This document shows positions 16,183 to 25,589 of a DNA stretch of 64,000 bases, piece by piece. Position 1 is the first letter of the stretch, and every line of letters starts with the position of its first letter. The stretch spans positions 66,058 through 130,057 of the forward strand of contig JBMNHZ010000014.1 in the NCBI GenBank assembly GCA_050950645.1, given 5' to 3'. The translations under genes and the position numbers were made by a program. The notes below the pieces were generated by a model. That model did no database searches, had not been told where the DNA came from, and saw only the letters and a program-made list of their open reading frames with translations. The stretch is from BRH-c25 sp012519325. GTDB lineage: Bacteria > Bacillota > Clostridia > Lutisporales > Lutisporaceae.

Positions 16183-17181
16183 ATGAAAAAGTTGGCAGTT
16201 GCGATACTTGCATTATTGATGGCAGCAGTATTGATAGGCTGCAGCTTGGATAGCCTTGAAGGCTATAAGAAAGCGGCAGAAAAAACAGAGCAGATAAAAA
16301 AAGGCCGGACAGATGGAGAATTTTTACTTGTGATGGATTTTAACACAGAGGGAATGACAGAAGAACAGATAAGGGAGCTGAACTATTTTAAAAATATTAA
16401 GGGGAGCTTCAATACAGCTTATGATGATGAACAGAAAAAAGAGGTTTTCAGAAACTATTTGAGTTTTGGCGGCATAGGCTTTGATTATGATCTGTTCATA
16501 AATGGCGAAGAAATATTCGTGAAGCTGCCTGTAATAGGAAAGTATATGAGAATCGACGATATACAGGCTCCTATAACTAAAGATCAGAAAAAAGGGAAGG
16601 CAGAGCTTATTGATCCGGAAACAAAGGATGCTATTAATGATAAGTGGCTTAAGCTTTTACAGAAGGAAGACATATTCAAGGGCAGCAGCACGGTACTAAC
16701 TACCCCGGATGGAGAGGTAAAGGCTACTGAATACACCATAAGATTGAATGACGAGCAGATAAAGAGCCTGGCGGAATACAGCATTGATATGCTTTCCAGA
16801 GATGAAAAGCTTGAAGAAAGATTCGGGAAGTACATCAGGGAAAATGTGAAGCACCATAAGGATGTATCTTTGAAAAAGCTGCTTTCTGATATGAAGGAGA
16901 ATATTAACAAATATACGGTTGAAAGCTTCGGGTATACGGCTTATGTGGATATTGACGGATATATTGTAAATGAGATTGTTGAAATCACATTAAAGGTAAA
17001 TAGCACAGAAGCGGCAGCAATGAACGGGTTAAGCTATAAGCTGGATATTAAGAATTGGGATATAAACAAGGCTCAGAAATTTGATTTTCCCGAACTGACA
17101 GATGAAAATACTGTAGATATTGATAGCATTAATCAGAGCATGCCGTTTAATATTGAGGTGCTGTTCAATGATGAGAACTAA
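16183..17181 (+). CDS. Lipoprotein of the DUF6612-like family
   Basis: A 332-residue secreted lipoprotein. Residues 1-20 are a signal peptide ending in the lipobox LIGC, with Cys20 as the lipidation site. The rest is a soluble, charged domain with a periodic pattern (GEFLLVMDFNTEGMTEEQI; SFGGIGFDYDLFINGEEIFV; FVKLPVIGKYMRIDD) resembling clostridial LolA/DUF6612-like lipoproteins. GGAGG lies eight bases before the ATG. An ABC-2 export cassette starts 13 bases after the stop, and a two-component system is upstream. Function unknown; a role in envelope lipid or peptide handling is inference. Confidence 0.7.
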   Translation: MKKLAVAILALLMAAVLIGCSLDSLEGYKKAAEKTEQIKKGRTDGEFLLVMDFNTEGMTEEQIRELNYFKNIKGSFNTAYDDEQKKEVFRNYLSFGGIGFDYDLFINGEEIFVKLPVIGKYMRIDDIQAPITKDQKKGKAELIDPETKDAINDKWLKLLQKEDIFKGSSTVLTTPDGEVKATEYTIRLNDEQIKSLAEYSIDMLSRDEKLEERFGKYIRENVKHHKDVSLKKLLSDMKENINKYTVESFGYTAYVDIDGYIVNEIVEITLKVNSTEAAAMNGLSYKLDIKNWDINKAQKFDFPELTDENTVDIDSINQSMPFNIEVLFNDEN

Positions 17182-17194
17182 TAAGGAGAACGAT

Positions 17195-18130
17195 ATGACG
17201 CTGTTAAAAGTGGAAAATCTGCATAAAAACTATGGCAGCATAAGGGCAGTAGATGGCATCAGCTTCGAGGTGCACGGGGGAGAGGTGTTCGGACTGCTCG
17301 GTCCAAACGGGGCAGGAAAGTCTACTACCATTTCTATGATATCGACCTTAGTGACTCCTACAGAGGGAAATGTGTTTTATAAAGATAAAAACATATTTGA
17401 AGAACCGAATTCCATAAGAAAGGAACTGGGCGTTGTACCTCAGGATATAGCACTGTATCCGACACTAACGGGCTATGAAAACTTGGCCTTTTGGGGAAAT
17501 ATGTACGGACTAAAGGGTGCCGGGCTAAAAAGAAGGATTAATGAGGTTTGCGAAATAATCGGCCTAAACGGCCGCTTGAAGGATAGGGTAGATAAATATT
17601 CGGGAGGAATGAAAAGAAGGCTTAATATAGGAGCAGCACTATTGCATAAGCCTGAGCTTCTAATCATGGATGAGCCGACGGTAGGGATAGACCCCCAGTC
17701 AAGAAGCCATATATTGGATACCGTGCTGGAGCTTAACCGGCAGGGTATGACAATCGTATACACCAGCCACTACATGGAAGAGGTGGAGTATCTGTGCAAC
17801 CGGATCTGCATAATGGATCAGGGAAGGATAATAGCTTCCGGGACCCAGGAAGAACTGGTGGAGCTAGTAAAAGGGGAAACACGGATAAATCTCAAGCTTG
17901 ACAAAATGGATAGAGATATAATAAGAAGGCTTGAGACTATACAGGGAGTGGCCAAGGCTGAGCTGATACAGGATGAAATAGCCGTATTAGGTGAAAACGT
18001 TGACATGATATTAGCGGATATAATTACCGGGGTAACAGAAAACGGAAGGCACATCTCATCAATTGATGTCATTAAGCCGAATCTGGAAGCTGTTTTCCTG
18101 AACTTGACGGGAAAGGCTCTGAGGGATTGA
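17195..18130 (+). CDS. ABC transporter ATP-binding protein (ABC-2 / NatA type)
   Basis: A 311-residue ATPase. Walker A is GPNGAGKST near residues 36-44, Q-loop VVPQDIALYP, signature YSGGMKRRLNIGAAL, Walker B LLIMDEPTVGIDP, and switch TSHYMEEVE. A C-terminal extension of about 80 residues is typical of drug and natural-product exporters. The start at 17195 has AAGGAG seven bases before it; the longer frame starts inside the lipoprotein gene. Two permease genes follow directly, so the exporter would be a heterodimeric permease with this ATPase. Confidence 0.9.
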   Translation: MTLLKVENLHKNYGSIRAVDGISFEVHGGEVFGLLGPNGAGKSTTISMISTLVTPTEGNVFYKDKNIFEEPNSIRKELGVVPQDIALYPTLTGYENLAFWGNMYGLKGAGLKRRINEVCEIIGLNGRLKDRVDKYSGGMKRRLNIGAALLHKPELLIMDEPTVGIDPQSRSHILDTVLELNRQGMTIVYTSHYMEEVEYLCNRICIMDQGRIIASGTQEELVELVKGETRINLKLDKMDRDIIRRLETIQGVAKAELIQDEIAVLGENVDMILADIITGVTENGRHISSIDVIKPNLEAVFLNLTGKALRD

Positions 18131-18141
18131 GGAGAATAAGT

Positions 18142-19527
18142 ATGAAAGTAATGAGTATTATAAGAAAAGACCTGAAAACAATCCTAAGCGATAAAAAGGC
18201 TCTGGCAATAATAATTGCAATGCCTCTAATAATCATGATAATATTGAGCTCTGCCCTGCGAGGGATATTTGACGGCACCGGCGGTTGGAGTATCGACAGG
18301 TTAAATATCGCAATAGTGAGGCAGTATGATAAGAATGAGGATTCCCTGAGGTTTGATAAAGCTTTAAAGGAGGGTATTCTTGCCCGGGGAATAGGCAAGG
18401 AGGCGGCGGAAGAGTTGAGAGCCGCTGCTTATGATATAGATCCCGAAAAGATATTTTTTGAGGATTTTCTGGGCAGTGAAGAGTTGGCAAAAATAATAGC
18501 GTACAGGGAAGAGAAAGAGGAAAGAGCTGTTGAACTGCTGAACAACGGAGAAATATCTGCGGTGGTGATACTTCCGAAGGATTTCATATACGATATGAAG
18601 ATAAACCTTCTGACACCCTTTAGAAACAAAATAAATATAAGGATGTTGACACACCCGGACAGGAGTATGAGCGGTCAAATAGTCCGGAGTGTTATGGAGG
18701 CTTATTCCGATTCAATGACTTTGGTGATATCAGGGAAAAATGTTCTCCTTGAAACTGCTATAGGACATAATCTCATGGAAGACGGATTCAAAGAAATGAA
18801 GGAGACTTTAGACGGTATTACCAAAGTAATAGAGGGAATAAGAACAGATATGTACGGTATTGAGGCAAAGGAAAGAAAGGCTGTCCAAAGCTCTGACTAT
18901 TATGCTGCGTCAATGTTGGCCATGTTCATACTTTTTGCAGCCAGTCACGGAGGAAGAATGCTTTTGGAGGAGAAGGATAACATAACTTATCAGCGGATGA
19001 TAATAGCCGGAACACCGAGATTGGGAATATTGGCAGGAAAATTCTTCACTGTATTTTTTATTGCTTTGCTTCAGATAAGCATAATGATTACATTTTCATA
19101 TTTTGTGCTGAAGGTTCAATGGGGAAGTGCATTTCCGGTTGTTCTCATCAGCTTATGTGCTGCATTTGCAGTAGCGGGAATCGGAAGCATGCTTGCAGCA
19201 GCCACATACAGGGCAGGTAATTACAAAATGGCAAATATATTTGAAACTGTTGTCATACAGGCCATGGCAGTTCTGGGAGGCAGCTTCTTTCCGGTAGATA
19301 TACTTCCTTCAATGATGCAGAAACTGAGTTTTTTGTCCATCAGCGGAGTAGTATTGAACGCATACCTGAAAATCATGATGGGTTATGGAATATCTGCTAT
19401 AATGAGCAATATAGCTACATTGGCAGTCATAGGATTTTTGTCGGCAATGCTTTCTGTTCTGATGATTAAAGAAAATGGGGGAGTGAAGTATGCTCAGCAT
19501 AATAAAGCTAAGACTGTTAGGGCTTAG
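18142..19527 (+). CDS. ABC-2 type permease 1
   Basis: A 461-residue membrane protein. It has one N-terminal membrane segment near residues 20-40, a long extracytoplasmic region to about 255 (charged, with SMTLVISGKNVLLETAIG), then five to six C-terminal segments from about 258 to 450. This is the ABC-2 / NatB layout. The ATG at 18142 follows GAGGAG; the stop lies 38 bases inside the next permease gene, which points to coupled translation. Substrate not predictable. Confidence 0.87.
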   Translation: MKVMSIIRKDLKTILSDKKALAIIIAMPLIIMIILSSALRGIFDGTGGWSIDRLNIAIVRQYDKNEDSLRFDKALKEGILARGIGKEAAEELRAAAYDIDPEKIFFEDFLGSEELAKIIAYREEKEERAVELLNNGEISAVVILPKDFIYDMKINLLTPFRNKINIRMLTHPDRSMSGQIVRSVMEAYSDSMTLVISGKNVLLETAIGHNLMEDGFKEMKETLDGITKVIEGIRTDMYGIEAKERKAVQSSDYYAASMLAMFILFAASHGGRMLLEEKDNITYQRMIIAGTPRLGILAGKFFTVFFIALLQISIMITFSYFVLKVQWGSAFPVVLISLCAAFAVAGIGSMLAAATYRAGNYKMANIFETVVIQAMAVLGGSFFPVDILPSMMQKLSFLSISGVVLNAYLKIMMGYGISAIMSNIATLAVIGFLSAMLSVLMIKENGGVKYAQHNKAKTVRA

Positions 19528-20662
19528 AAATGATTATATGATATTATTGCTGATGACCGTCATGGCATTGGGATTCACTGCAATTTTTGCCTCCTCCTTT
19601 GATGGTTACAGACCGACAGTACTTGTTGTGGATGAAGACATGAGCAGCTTTTCTGAAGCTCTGCTCAATGAGCTTGAGGATGAAAAAGGGATTAGCTTCG
19701 AAGCTTCGGATATGGAAAGTGCCGTAGAAAAAGTCGAGAAAGGCAAGGTATATGCTGCATTGGTTATACCAAAGGGATTTGACGGAATCATAAGAGATGG
19801 AGAAAGGGTTTCATTAGGAGTGATAAAGGTCAAGGAAGATGCCGTTATACTAACAATGCAGAAGGTGGTATCCGGCATTGTGGTGAAAATGGCTGGAGGC
19901 ATAAGGATAGCAGATACCGCGGCAGATTTCGTACAATTGCTGAAACCTGAAGCCGACATGGGAGCAGTAAAGGAATCCGCATACCGCAGCGTAATGGATG
20001 CATGGGAGTATAAAAAGCCTTTGGAGATTACTTCCGATGCTGCTAGGACAGAATCTGCAAGCAGCTCTGACAATCTTAAGCATTCCATGATTGGTTTCTC
20101 CTTGTTCTTTTCAATGTATACAATGGTATTCGGAATTAGTACTATATTAAGTGACAGACAATACAAGACCTGGCAGAGAATGCTGATAACCCCCGTTTCC
20201 AAAGCCTCGATACTAGGGGGGAGTATGTTAGTGGCATATTTTATCGGTGCTGTTCAAATAGGAATATTGATACTGGCGGGGTGGTATATTATAGGAATTG
20301 ACTGGGGGAGCAGCATCCCGGGAATCCTTACAGTGGCGGCTTCTTTTGTGTTCGCCGTTACTTCCATGGGATTGATGCTGTCCGGTGTGGTGAAAACCCA
20401 TGCACAGCTTTCAGCCATGGCTCCTGTTGTGCTTACTTGTACTTCAATGCTGGGAGGCTGCATGTGGCCTTTGGAGATAGTAAACAATAAGGTGCTGCTT
20501 TTACTGGCAGAACTTACCCCACAGAAATGGGCAATTCAAGGTATGGAAAGCATAGCATCAAAAGGAATGGGTTTTGAAGCGGCAGTATTTCCTGCAATTG
20601 TGCTTATGGCAATGGGAGTGTTATTTTTTATTATTGGAGTAAAGATTATGAAGTTTGAGTAA
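19490..20662 (+). CDS. ABC-2 type permease 2
   Basis: A 390-residue membrane protein homologous in layout to the preceding permease: one N-terminal segment near 15-32, an extracytoplasmic region to about 195, and five to six segments from about 200 to 388. SDRQYKTWQRMLITPVSK corresponds to the coupling region of the first permease (EEKDNITYQRMIIAGTPR), so the two are paralogs that probably form a heterodimer with the upstream ATPase. The start overlaps the previous gene by 38 bases and has GGGGGAG before it. Confidence 0.87.
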   Translation: MLSIIKLRLLGLRNDYMILLLMTVMALGFTAIFASSFDGYRPTVLVVDEDMSSFSEALLNELEDEKGISFEASDMESAVEKVEKGKVYAALVIPKGFDGIIRDGERVSLGVIKVKEDAVILTMQKVVSGIVVKMAGGIRIADTAADFVQLLKPEADMGAVKESAYRSVMDAWEYKKPLEITSDAARTESASSSDNLKHSMIGFSLFFSMYTMVFGISTILSDRQYKTWQRMLITPVSKASILGGSMLVAYFIGAVQIGILILAGWYIIGIDWGSSIPGILTVAASFVFAVTSMGLMLSGVVKTHAQLSAMAPVVLTCTSMLGGCMWPLEIVNNKVLLLLAELTPQKWAIQGMESIASKGMGFEAAVFPAIVLMAMGVLFFIIGVKIMKFE

Positions 20663-20739
20663 AAAATTAGAGCAAAAATAAAAATGCTATAGATAATGCA
20701 TACATGTAGAGTTATAATATATAATAACGTGTAGGGTAT

Positions 20740-20816
20740 GGGGGATTAACTCAGCTGGTTAGAGTGCCATCGTCACAAGGTGGAAGTCGCAGGTTCGAGT
20801 CCCGTATCCCCCACCA
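20740..20816 (+). tRNA. tRNA-Val (anticodon CAC)
   Basis: GGGGGAT pairs perfectly with ATCCCCC; D arm ACTC/GAGT; anticodon stem CCATC/GGTGG with loop GTCACAA (anticodon CAC, reading GTG); T arm GCAGG/CCCGT with TTCGAGT; CCA encoded. It is 77 nt including CCA. Confidence 0.93.
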
Positions 20817-20829
20817 TTACTAAAAGCTC

Positions 20830-20862
20830 ATAGAGCTATCGAAAGATTGCTCTATATTTTTT
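20830..20862 (+). terminator. Terminator after tRNA-Val
   Basis: ATAGAGC and GCTCTAT form a 7-bp stem over a 12-base loop followed by ATTTTTT. The remaining ~90 bases to fhs show no riboswitch motif that I recognise. Confidence 0.65.
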
Positions 20863-20955
20863 AGATGGATACCACATTATTGCATAATGCTAATACACGA
20901 TTTTGAAAAATAACATATGCAGCCGCAATAATATATAACGAAAGGGATGATAAAT

Positions 20956-22638
20956 TTGGAAATTAAAGTACCCAGCGATATAGAAATCGCTCAAAAGGCA
21001 CAGATGAAACCCATATCGGAGATTGCAAAGCAGTGGGGTATAGAAGAGGATGAACTGGAATCATACGGAAAGTATAAGGCAAAAATCAATCTCAGCATAT
21101 TTGAACGGTTAAAGGACAAGCCTGACGGCAAGCTGGTACTGGTTACGGCAATTACTCCTACTGCGGCAGGAGAAGGCAAGTCAACAACTACAGTAGGCTT
21201 GGGCCAGGCTCTTAATAGAGCTGGGAAAAAAGCGGTTATAGCTTTAAGGGAGCCGTCACTGGGTCCGGTTTTCGGCGTGAAGGGCGGAGCTGCAGGGGGC
21301 GGATTTGCCCAGGTAGTGCCCATGGAGGATATCAATCTTCATTTTACCGGAGATATGCATGCAATTACTGCAGCCAACAACCTGCTTGCTTCAGCCATTG
21401 ATAATCATATCAACCATGGAAACACACTGAGTATTGACCCTAGGCAGATAGTATGGAAAAGAGTAATGGATATGAATGACAGGTCACTCCGTGAAATCGT
21501 GGTGGGCCTCGGGGGAAAAGCCAATGGCTTTGTCAGGCAGGACGGTTTCATGATAACTGTGGCTTCTGAAATAATGGCAATATTGTGTCTTTCCAATGAT
21601 TTAATGGATTTAAAAGAAAGATTTGGCAGGATGGTTGTGGCATATAACTACACAGGAGAACCGGTTACCTGTGCTGACTTAAGGGTTAACGGAGCTATGG
21701 CGGTGCTTATGAAGGATGCAATAAAGCCAAATTTAGTACAGACCTTGGAAAACACACCGGCACTTATTCACGGCGGACCCTTTGCCAATATAGCCCACGG
21801 CTGCAACAGCATAATAGCTACGAAACTGGGCTTGAAGCTGGGTGAATACCTTATTACCGAGGCAGGCTTCGGCGCTGATCTGGGGGCAGAGAAGTTCCTT
21901 GATATAAAATGCCGTTATGGGGGATTAAAGCCTTCTGCGGTTGTGATAGTTGCAACCCTGCGTGCTATTAAAATGCATGGAGGAGTAGCAAAGGCGGAAT
22001 TGGGAAAAGAAAACCTGGAAGCTGTGGATAAAGGTTTTGCTAATCTTGAAAAACAGGTGGAAAACATTCGCAAGTTCGGGCTTCCGGTAATGGTTGCCGT
22101 TAACCGGTTTGCGTCCGATACGGAAGCGGAAATTGAGCTGCTTGTCAAAAAGTGCAAGGTATATGGCGTTGAGGTTGCATTGAACGAATGTTGGGCAAAA
22201 GGCGGAGAAGGCGGAATACATATGGCTGAAACTCTGGTAAGGCTGGTTGAAGGTTCAGCTCCCGATTTTAAATATTTGTATAATGTTGAAGCTCCTATAG
22301 TCGAAAAAATCGAGACTATTGTAAAGGAAATATATGGCGGAGACGGTGTTGTTTTCACTCCTAAAGCTCAGAGGGAGATGCAGAAGCTTGAGGATATCGG
22401 ATTGGATAAGCTGCCTGTCTGTATGGCAAAGACTCAATACTCACTGTCTGACGATCCAAGCCTTTTAGGAGCTCCAAAGGACTTCAAGGTTAGTGTCAAA
22501 GAGATGAGGGTATCCGCAGGAGCAGGCTTCATTGTATGCCTGACAGGGGATATTATGGTAATGCCGGGACTGCCCAAGGTGCCTGCGGCAGAAAAGATTG
22601 ACATAGATGAAAAAGGTGTGATAACAGGCCTGTTCTAA
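20956..22638 (+). CDS. fhs: Formate--tetrahydrofolate ligase
   Basis: A 560-residue cytoplasmic enzyme making 10-formyl-THF from formate, THF and ATP, at the usual family length. Hallmarks are the P-loop TPTAAGEGKSTTTVGLGQAL near residues 68-87, REPSLGPVFGVKGGAAGGG near 98-116, and FTGDMHAITAANNLL near 131-145. In anaerobes it serves the one-carbon pool or the methyl branch of the Wood-Ljungdahl pathway. The start is set at the TTG at 20956, nine bases after AAAGGG; an ATG at 20947 touches the site and would leave no spacing. ftcD follows, so both supply C1-THF. Confidence 0.95.
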   Translation: MEIKVPSDIEIAQKAQMKPISEIAKQWGIEEDELESYGKYKAKINLSIFERLKDKPDGKLVLVTAITPTAAGEGKSTTTVGLGQALNRAGKKAVIALREPSLGPVFGVKGGAAGGGFAQVVPMEDINLHFTGDMHAITAANNLLASAIDNHINHGNTLSIDPRQIVWKRVMDMNDRSLREIVVGLGGKANGFVRQDGFMITVASEIMAILCLSNDLMDLKERFGRMVVAYNYTGEPVTCADLRVNGAMAVLMKDAIKPNLVQTLENTPALIHGGPFANIAHGCNSIIATKLGLKLGEYLITEAGFGADLGAEKFLDIKCRYGGLKPSAVVIVATLRAIKMHGGVAKAELGKENLEAVDKGFANLEKQVENIRKFGLPVMVAVNRFASDTEAEIELLVKKCKVYGVEVALNECWAKGGEGGIHMAETLVRLVEGSAPDFKYLYNVEAPIVEKIETIVKEIYGGDGVVFTPKAQREMQKLEDIGLDKLPVCMAKTQYSLSDDPSLLGAPKDFKVSVKEMRVSAGAGFIVCLTGDIMVMPGLPKVPAAEKIDIDEKGVITGLF

Positions 22639-22659
22639 GTTATGAGAGAGGGGAAAGCA

Positions 22660-23565
22660 ATGAGCGGAATGAACAGAATAATCGAATGTGTCCCGAATTT
22701 CAGTGAAGGAAGGGATTTGGACAAAATAGAAAAAATAGTGAATCCCTTCAGGGGAAAGGACAATGTAAAGCTTCTGGACTATAAAAGAGACGAAGATCAC
22801 AACAGAGTGGTTGTAACGGTTGTGGGTGAACCTCAGGCGGTGAAGAGTTCGCTGTTGGAAGCCATGGGCGCTGCAATAGCGCTTATAGATATGACCAAGC
22901 ATCAGGGACAGCATCCCAGAATGGGGGCAGTAGATGTAGTGCCTTTCATACCCATAAAGAATGTGAGTATGGAAGAGGCTGTTGAGCTTGCAAAGGAAAC
23001 AGCAAGGGAAGCATCGGAGAAATACAAGCTTCCGGTTTTTCTGTATGAGAAAGCAGCAACAGACCCTCAGAGGGAGAACCTGGCGAACATTCGCAAGGGC
23101 GAATTCGAGGGTTTGGCAGAGAAGATAAAATTGCCTGAATGGAAGCCGGATTACGGTCCGGCAGAAATACATCCGACGGCAGGAGCAGTTGTGATTGGTG
23201 CAAGGATGCCCCTTGTAGCCTTTAATGTAAATTTGAATACAAACAGAATGGATATTGCCAATAAGATTGCAAGGAGTGTCAGATTTTCAAGCGGAGGTCT
23301 GAGATACTGCAAGGCTATAGGTATTGAGCTTAAGGACAGGGGAATAGTACAGATTTCCATGAATATGACCGACTACACAAAGACAGCTCTTTACAGAGCC
23401 TTTGAGCTTATCAGAATAGAAGCGGCAAGATACGGAGTTACAATTGCCGGCAGTGAAATAATTGGGCTCCTGCCTATGGAAGCCCTGATTGATACGGCAA
23501 TATATTATCTGGGCGTGGAGGATTTCTCCATGGATCAGATACTGGAAAACAGGTTGATGGAATAG
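22660..23565 (+). CDS. ftcD: Glutamate formimidoyltransferase
   Basis: A 301-residue single-function enzyme that moves the formimino group of N-formimino-glutamate (from histidine breakdown) to tetrahydrofolate. The N-terminal ECVPNFSEGRD near residues 8-18, DEDHNRVVVTVVG near 43, and HQGQHPRMGAVDVVPF near 84-99 match the transferase and its active-site His residues. The cyclodeaminase domain of the fused animal enzyme is absent, as usual in bacteria. GAGAGGGG precedes the ATG at 22660; the ATG at 22642 lacks a site. It lies 21 bases after fhs and is probably in the same transcript. Confidence 0.93.
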   Translation: MSGMNRIIECVPNFSEGRDLDKIEKIVNPFRGKDNVKLLDYKRDEDHNRVVVTVVGEPQAVKSSLLEAMGAAIALIDMTKHQGQHPRMGAVDVVPFIPIKNVSMEEAVELAKETAREASEKYKLPVFLYEKAATDPQRENLANIRKGEFEGLAEKIKLPEWKPDYGPAEIHPTAGAVVIGARMPLVAFNVNLNTNRMDIANKIARSVRFSSGGLRYCKAIGIELKDRGIVQISMNMTDYTKTALYRAFELIRIEAARYGVTIAGSEIIGLLPMEALIDTAIYYLGVEDFSMDQILENRLME

Positions 23566-23569
23566 AAGA

Positions 23570-23873
23570 ATTGTGCCGCATATCATTATTAATAATGCGA
23601 CACAATTGTCAGTTTGCAGCAATACTTAAAGAGCAATAACCTTGTAGCTTTGGACAGGAGGACATGGGGACGTTTCCCCGTGTCCTTCGAATCCTGACGC
23701 ACATAAACCCAACCTCCTGTTGGTATGTGCTGGATTTACCTCACGTAAATCCCACGGATTTTACTGCGCATCTTCTCTCGATTCTGTTGCCCAAAGCCAA
23801 TAAGTGCTCGCTGTTATACAAGGCTAGTGCCTTTTATGAATTATGCTACATAAGAGAATTATGTCGCATTATT
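23570..23873. repeat. Gene-free segment bounded by 17-bp inverted repeats, with REP-like copy B
   Basis: AATAATGCGACACAATT (23591-23607) and AATTATGTCGCATTATT (23857-23873) are inverted copies with one mismatch. The left one also folds with the adjacent AATTGTG..CGCAT. The REP-like hairpin GGACATGGGGA / TCCCCGTGTCC is at 23660-23685. The remainder (23690-23850) has no convincing gene; a 77-codon plus-strand frame there has no ribosome site and no recognisable fold. The right repeat overlaps the 3' end of the YbaK gene. It may be the footprint of a small non-autonomous element. Confidence 0.45.
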
Positions 23874-24375
23874 CTTCTGTTGTGCAAACTTTTATAAATT
23901 GATATTCATTGCCTTTCCACTGCAAAAACTTCATGAAGTCGTCAAAAAGCAGTGAAACAGTAGCTGTATTTACATTGGGATGGAAGCATATATGTATTGT
24001 ATTCTTAAGGTCTTCATCCACAAGAACTGTTACCTTTTTTTCCTCATCATTCAGAAGGCCGAAGGGTGTGACTGCACCGGGAGTCAGCCCAAGGTGCTTC
24101 ATCAGCCTTTCTTCCGAAGCAAAGCCTAAACGGGAGCTGCCAATCTGTCTGGCAATGCTTTTAAGGTCTGCTCTCTTTTTATTGGAGACAATAATAAGGT
24201 AATGCTTATCTCCTTTGTCATTTCTGACGAAAAGATTCTTGCAGTGCTTACCTTCCGTTTCCATATTTAATTCATCAAGCTGCTGAATTGTATATACCGG
24301 TATGTGTTCGTACCGTTTATACGGGATTTTCAATTGGTTCAGCACTTCGTATACTTTTTTTTCATTTTCAGTCAT
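23869..24375 (-). CDS. YbaK/ProX-type aminoacyl-tRNA deacylase
   Basis: A 168-residue cytoplasmic editing enzyme that hydrolyses mischarged tRNA, typically Ala-tRNA(Pro) for the ProX/PrdX group. Supporting features: YKRYEHIPVYTIQQLDEL near residues 18-36, KHCKNLFVRND near 43-53 with the catalytic Lys, and the LGLTPGAVTPFGLLND block near 95-110. The C-terminus ends inside an inverted repeat that bounds the adjacent gene-free segment, so its last residues may have been added by that sequence. It is a single gene with its own promoter region. Confidence 0.88.
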   Translation of the reverse strand: MTENEKKVYEVLNQLKIPYKRYEHIPVYTIQQLDELNMETEGKHCKNLFVRNDKGDKHYLIIVSNKKRADLKSIARQIGSSRLGFASEERLMKHLGLTPGAVTPFGLLNDEEKKVTVLVDEDLKNTIHICFHPNVNTATVSLLFDDFMKFLQWKGNEYQFIKVCTTEE

Positions 24376-24419
24376 TCTGGTTGTATGCCTCCTAAATTAT
24401 CGTATATGACTATCCTATC

Positions 24420-24453
24420 ACAAAAATAACTGTGATGCCAGGCATCACAGTTA
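24420..24453 (-). terminator. Terminator of the YmaF gene
   Basis: On the minus strand AACTGTGATG and CATCACAGTT pair exactly over a 5-base loop, followed by ATTTTTG. It overlaps the YmaF stop codon. Confidence 0.8.
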
Positions 24454-24744
24454 GTATTCGGTATAAACACTGGAATAGCCGTATATAAGATGATAATGGC
24501 CGCTGTCCAAAGTTGTTACACACTGAAAGAAATGCACATGTCCGCCATTTACCTGAAAATCCGGACTGGTTAATACCGAATAATAGTGAATATGCCCATT
24601 TTCCTCAGTTGTATAACCAGACATGTAGTGGACATGACCCTTAAAGTCAGGATTCTTGGTGGTAACCCCGGAGTAATTATGAAAATGTGAGGCCGTCTTA
24701 CCGGTTTTATCTTCAAAGTTGTGTCTGTGCAGCTCGTCATACAT
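24451..24744 (-). CDS. YmaF family protein (His-rich)
   Basis: A 97-residue soluble protein built of repeated His-containing beta-strand units (HRHNF, SHFHNYSG, GHVHYMSG, GHIHYYS, GHVHFFQ, GHYHLIYG). This is the YmaF family of Firmicutes, whose function is not established; the regular HxH pattern suggests metal binding. No signal peptide. It is a single gene with a perfect terminator, lying divergent from a two-component system. Confidence 0.85.
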   Translation of the reverse strand: MYDELHRHNFEDKTGKTASHFHNYSGVTTKNPDFKGHVHYMSGYTTEENGHIHYYSVLTSPDFQVNGGHVHFFQCVTTLDSGHYHLIYGYSSVYTEY

Positions 24745-24908
24745 ATTGCATACCCCCTGCTATAAATTTATGCACTCATATGGTCTTTTGACATCGAAAT
24801 CTAAACATTTGAATTATCACAACCATTGATGTATCATAATGAATAATAATAAGGCAAGAAGATTTTTCTACTGATACGATATAAATATTAAAGATGGTGG
24901 GTAAGGGT

Positions 24909-25589
24909 ATGAAAAGCAGAATACTGGTTGTTGATGATGACTGCAATATAGCGGATCTTATAAGGTTATACCTGGAAAAGGAAATGTATCAGGTGGAGAC
25001 GGCATATTCCGGCAGGGCAGCTCTTGAAGCATTCCGTTCATGGACTCCGGATCTTGTCATTCTTGACATTATGCTGCCCGAAATGGATGGTTATGAGGTG
25101 TGCAAGCAAATCAGGAAAATAAGCAGTATTCCCATTATTATGCTTACCGCAAGGGGGGAAACCTTTGACAAGGTACTGGGCCTGGAACTGGGAGCGGATG
25201 ATTATCTTGTAAAGCCTTTTGAACCGAAAGAGCTTATTGCAAGGGTGAAAGCAGTGCTAAGAAGGACCACGGGCTCTGATACATCAGTTGAAGAAGTCGT
25301 ATATCCTCAGCTGGTAATAAATAAAAGCGATTACAGCATAACATTCCAGGGAAGGAAGACGGATATACCTCCGAAGGAGCTTGAACTGTTCTATTTTCTT
25401 GCAAGCCATCCAAATCAGGTTTTTACAAGGGAGCAGCTTCTGGAGAAACTGTGGGGATACGATTTCATGGGTGACACCAGGACTGTGGATGTACATGTGA
25501 AAAGGCTCAGAGAAAAGTTCAGCGATGAAGCGGGCAGATGGGAAATAAAGACTGTCTGGGGCGTAGGCTATAAATTCGAGGTGAGATGA
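24909..25589 (+). CDS. Response regulator, OmpR/PhoB family
   Basis: A 226-residue regulator. The receiver has DDD near residues 9-11, phospho-acceptor Asp53 in LDIMLPEMDG, LTARGE, and the conserved Lys in YLVKPFEPKE. The C-terminal winged helix (RTVDVHVKRLREKF, VWGVGYKFE) is at the usual position. It overlaps the following kinase gene by four bases. The start at 24909 is chosen as the protein begins KSRILVVDDD; an upstream ATG at 24894 is possible. Confidence 0.93.
   Translation: MKSRILVVDDDCNIADLIRLYLEKEMYQVETAYSGRAALEAFRSWTPDLVILDIMLPEMDGYEVCKQIRKISSIPIIMLTARGETFDKVLGLELGADDYLVKPFEPKELIARVKAVLRRTTGSDTSVEEVVYPQLVINKSDYSITFQGRKTDIPPKELELFYFLASHPNQVFTREQLLEKLWGYDFMGDTRTVDVHVKRLREKFSDEAGRWEIKTVWGVGYKFEVR

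Noticed and set aside
20863..20955. Possible ZTP or THF riboswitch before fhs
   Set aside because: The gap is about 90 bases after a terminator, and neither conserved aptamer core is visible.
23664..23897. 77-codon plus-strand frame beginning in REP copy B
   Set aside because: No ribosome binding site, starts inside a palindrome, and overlaps the YbaK gene end on the other strand.
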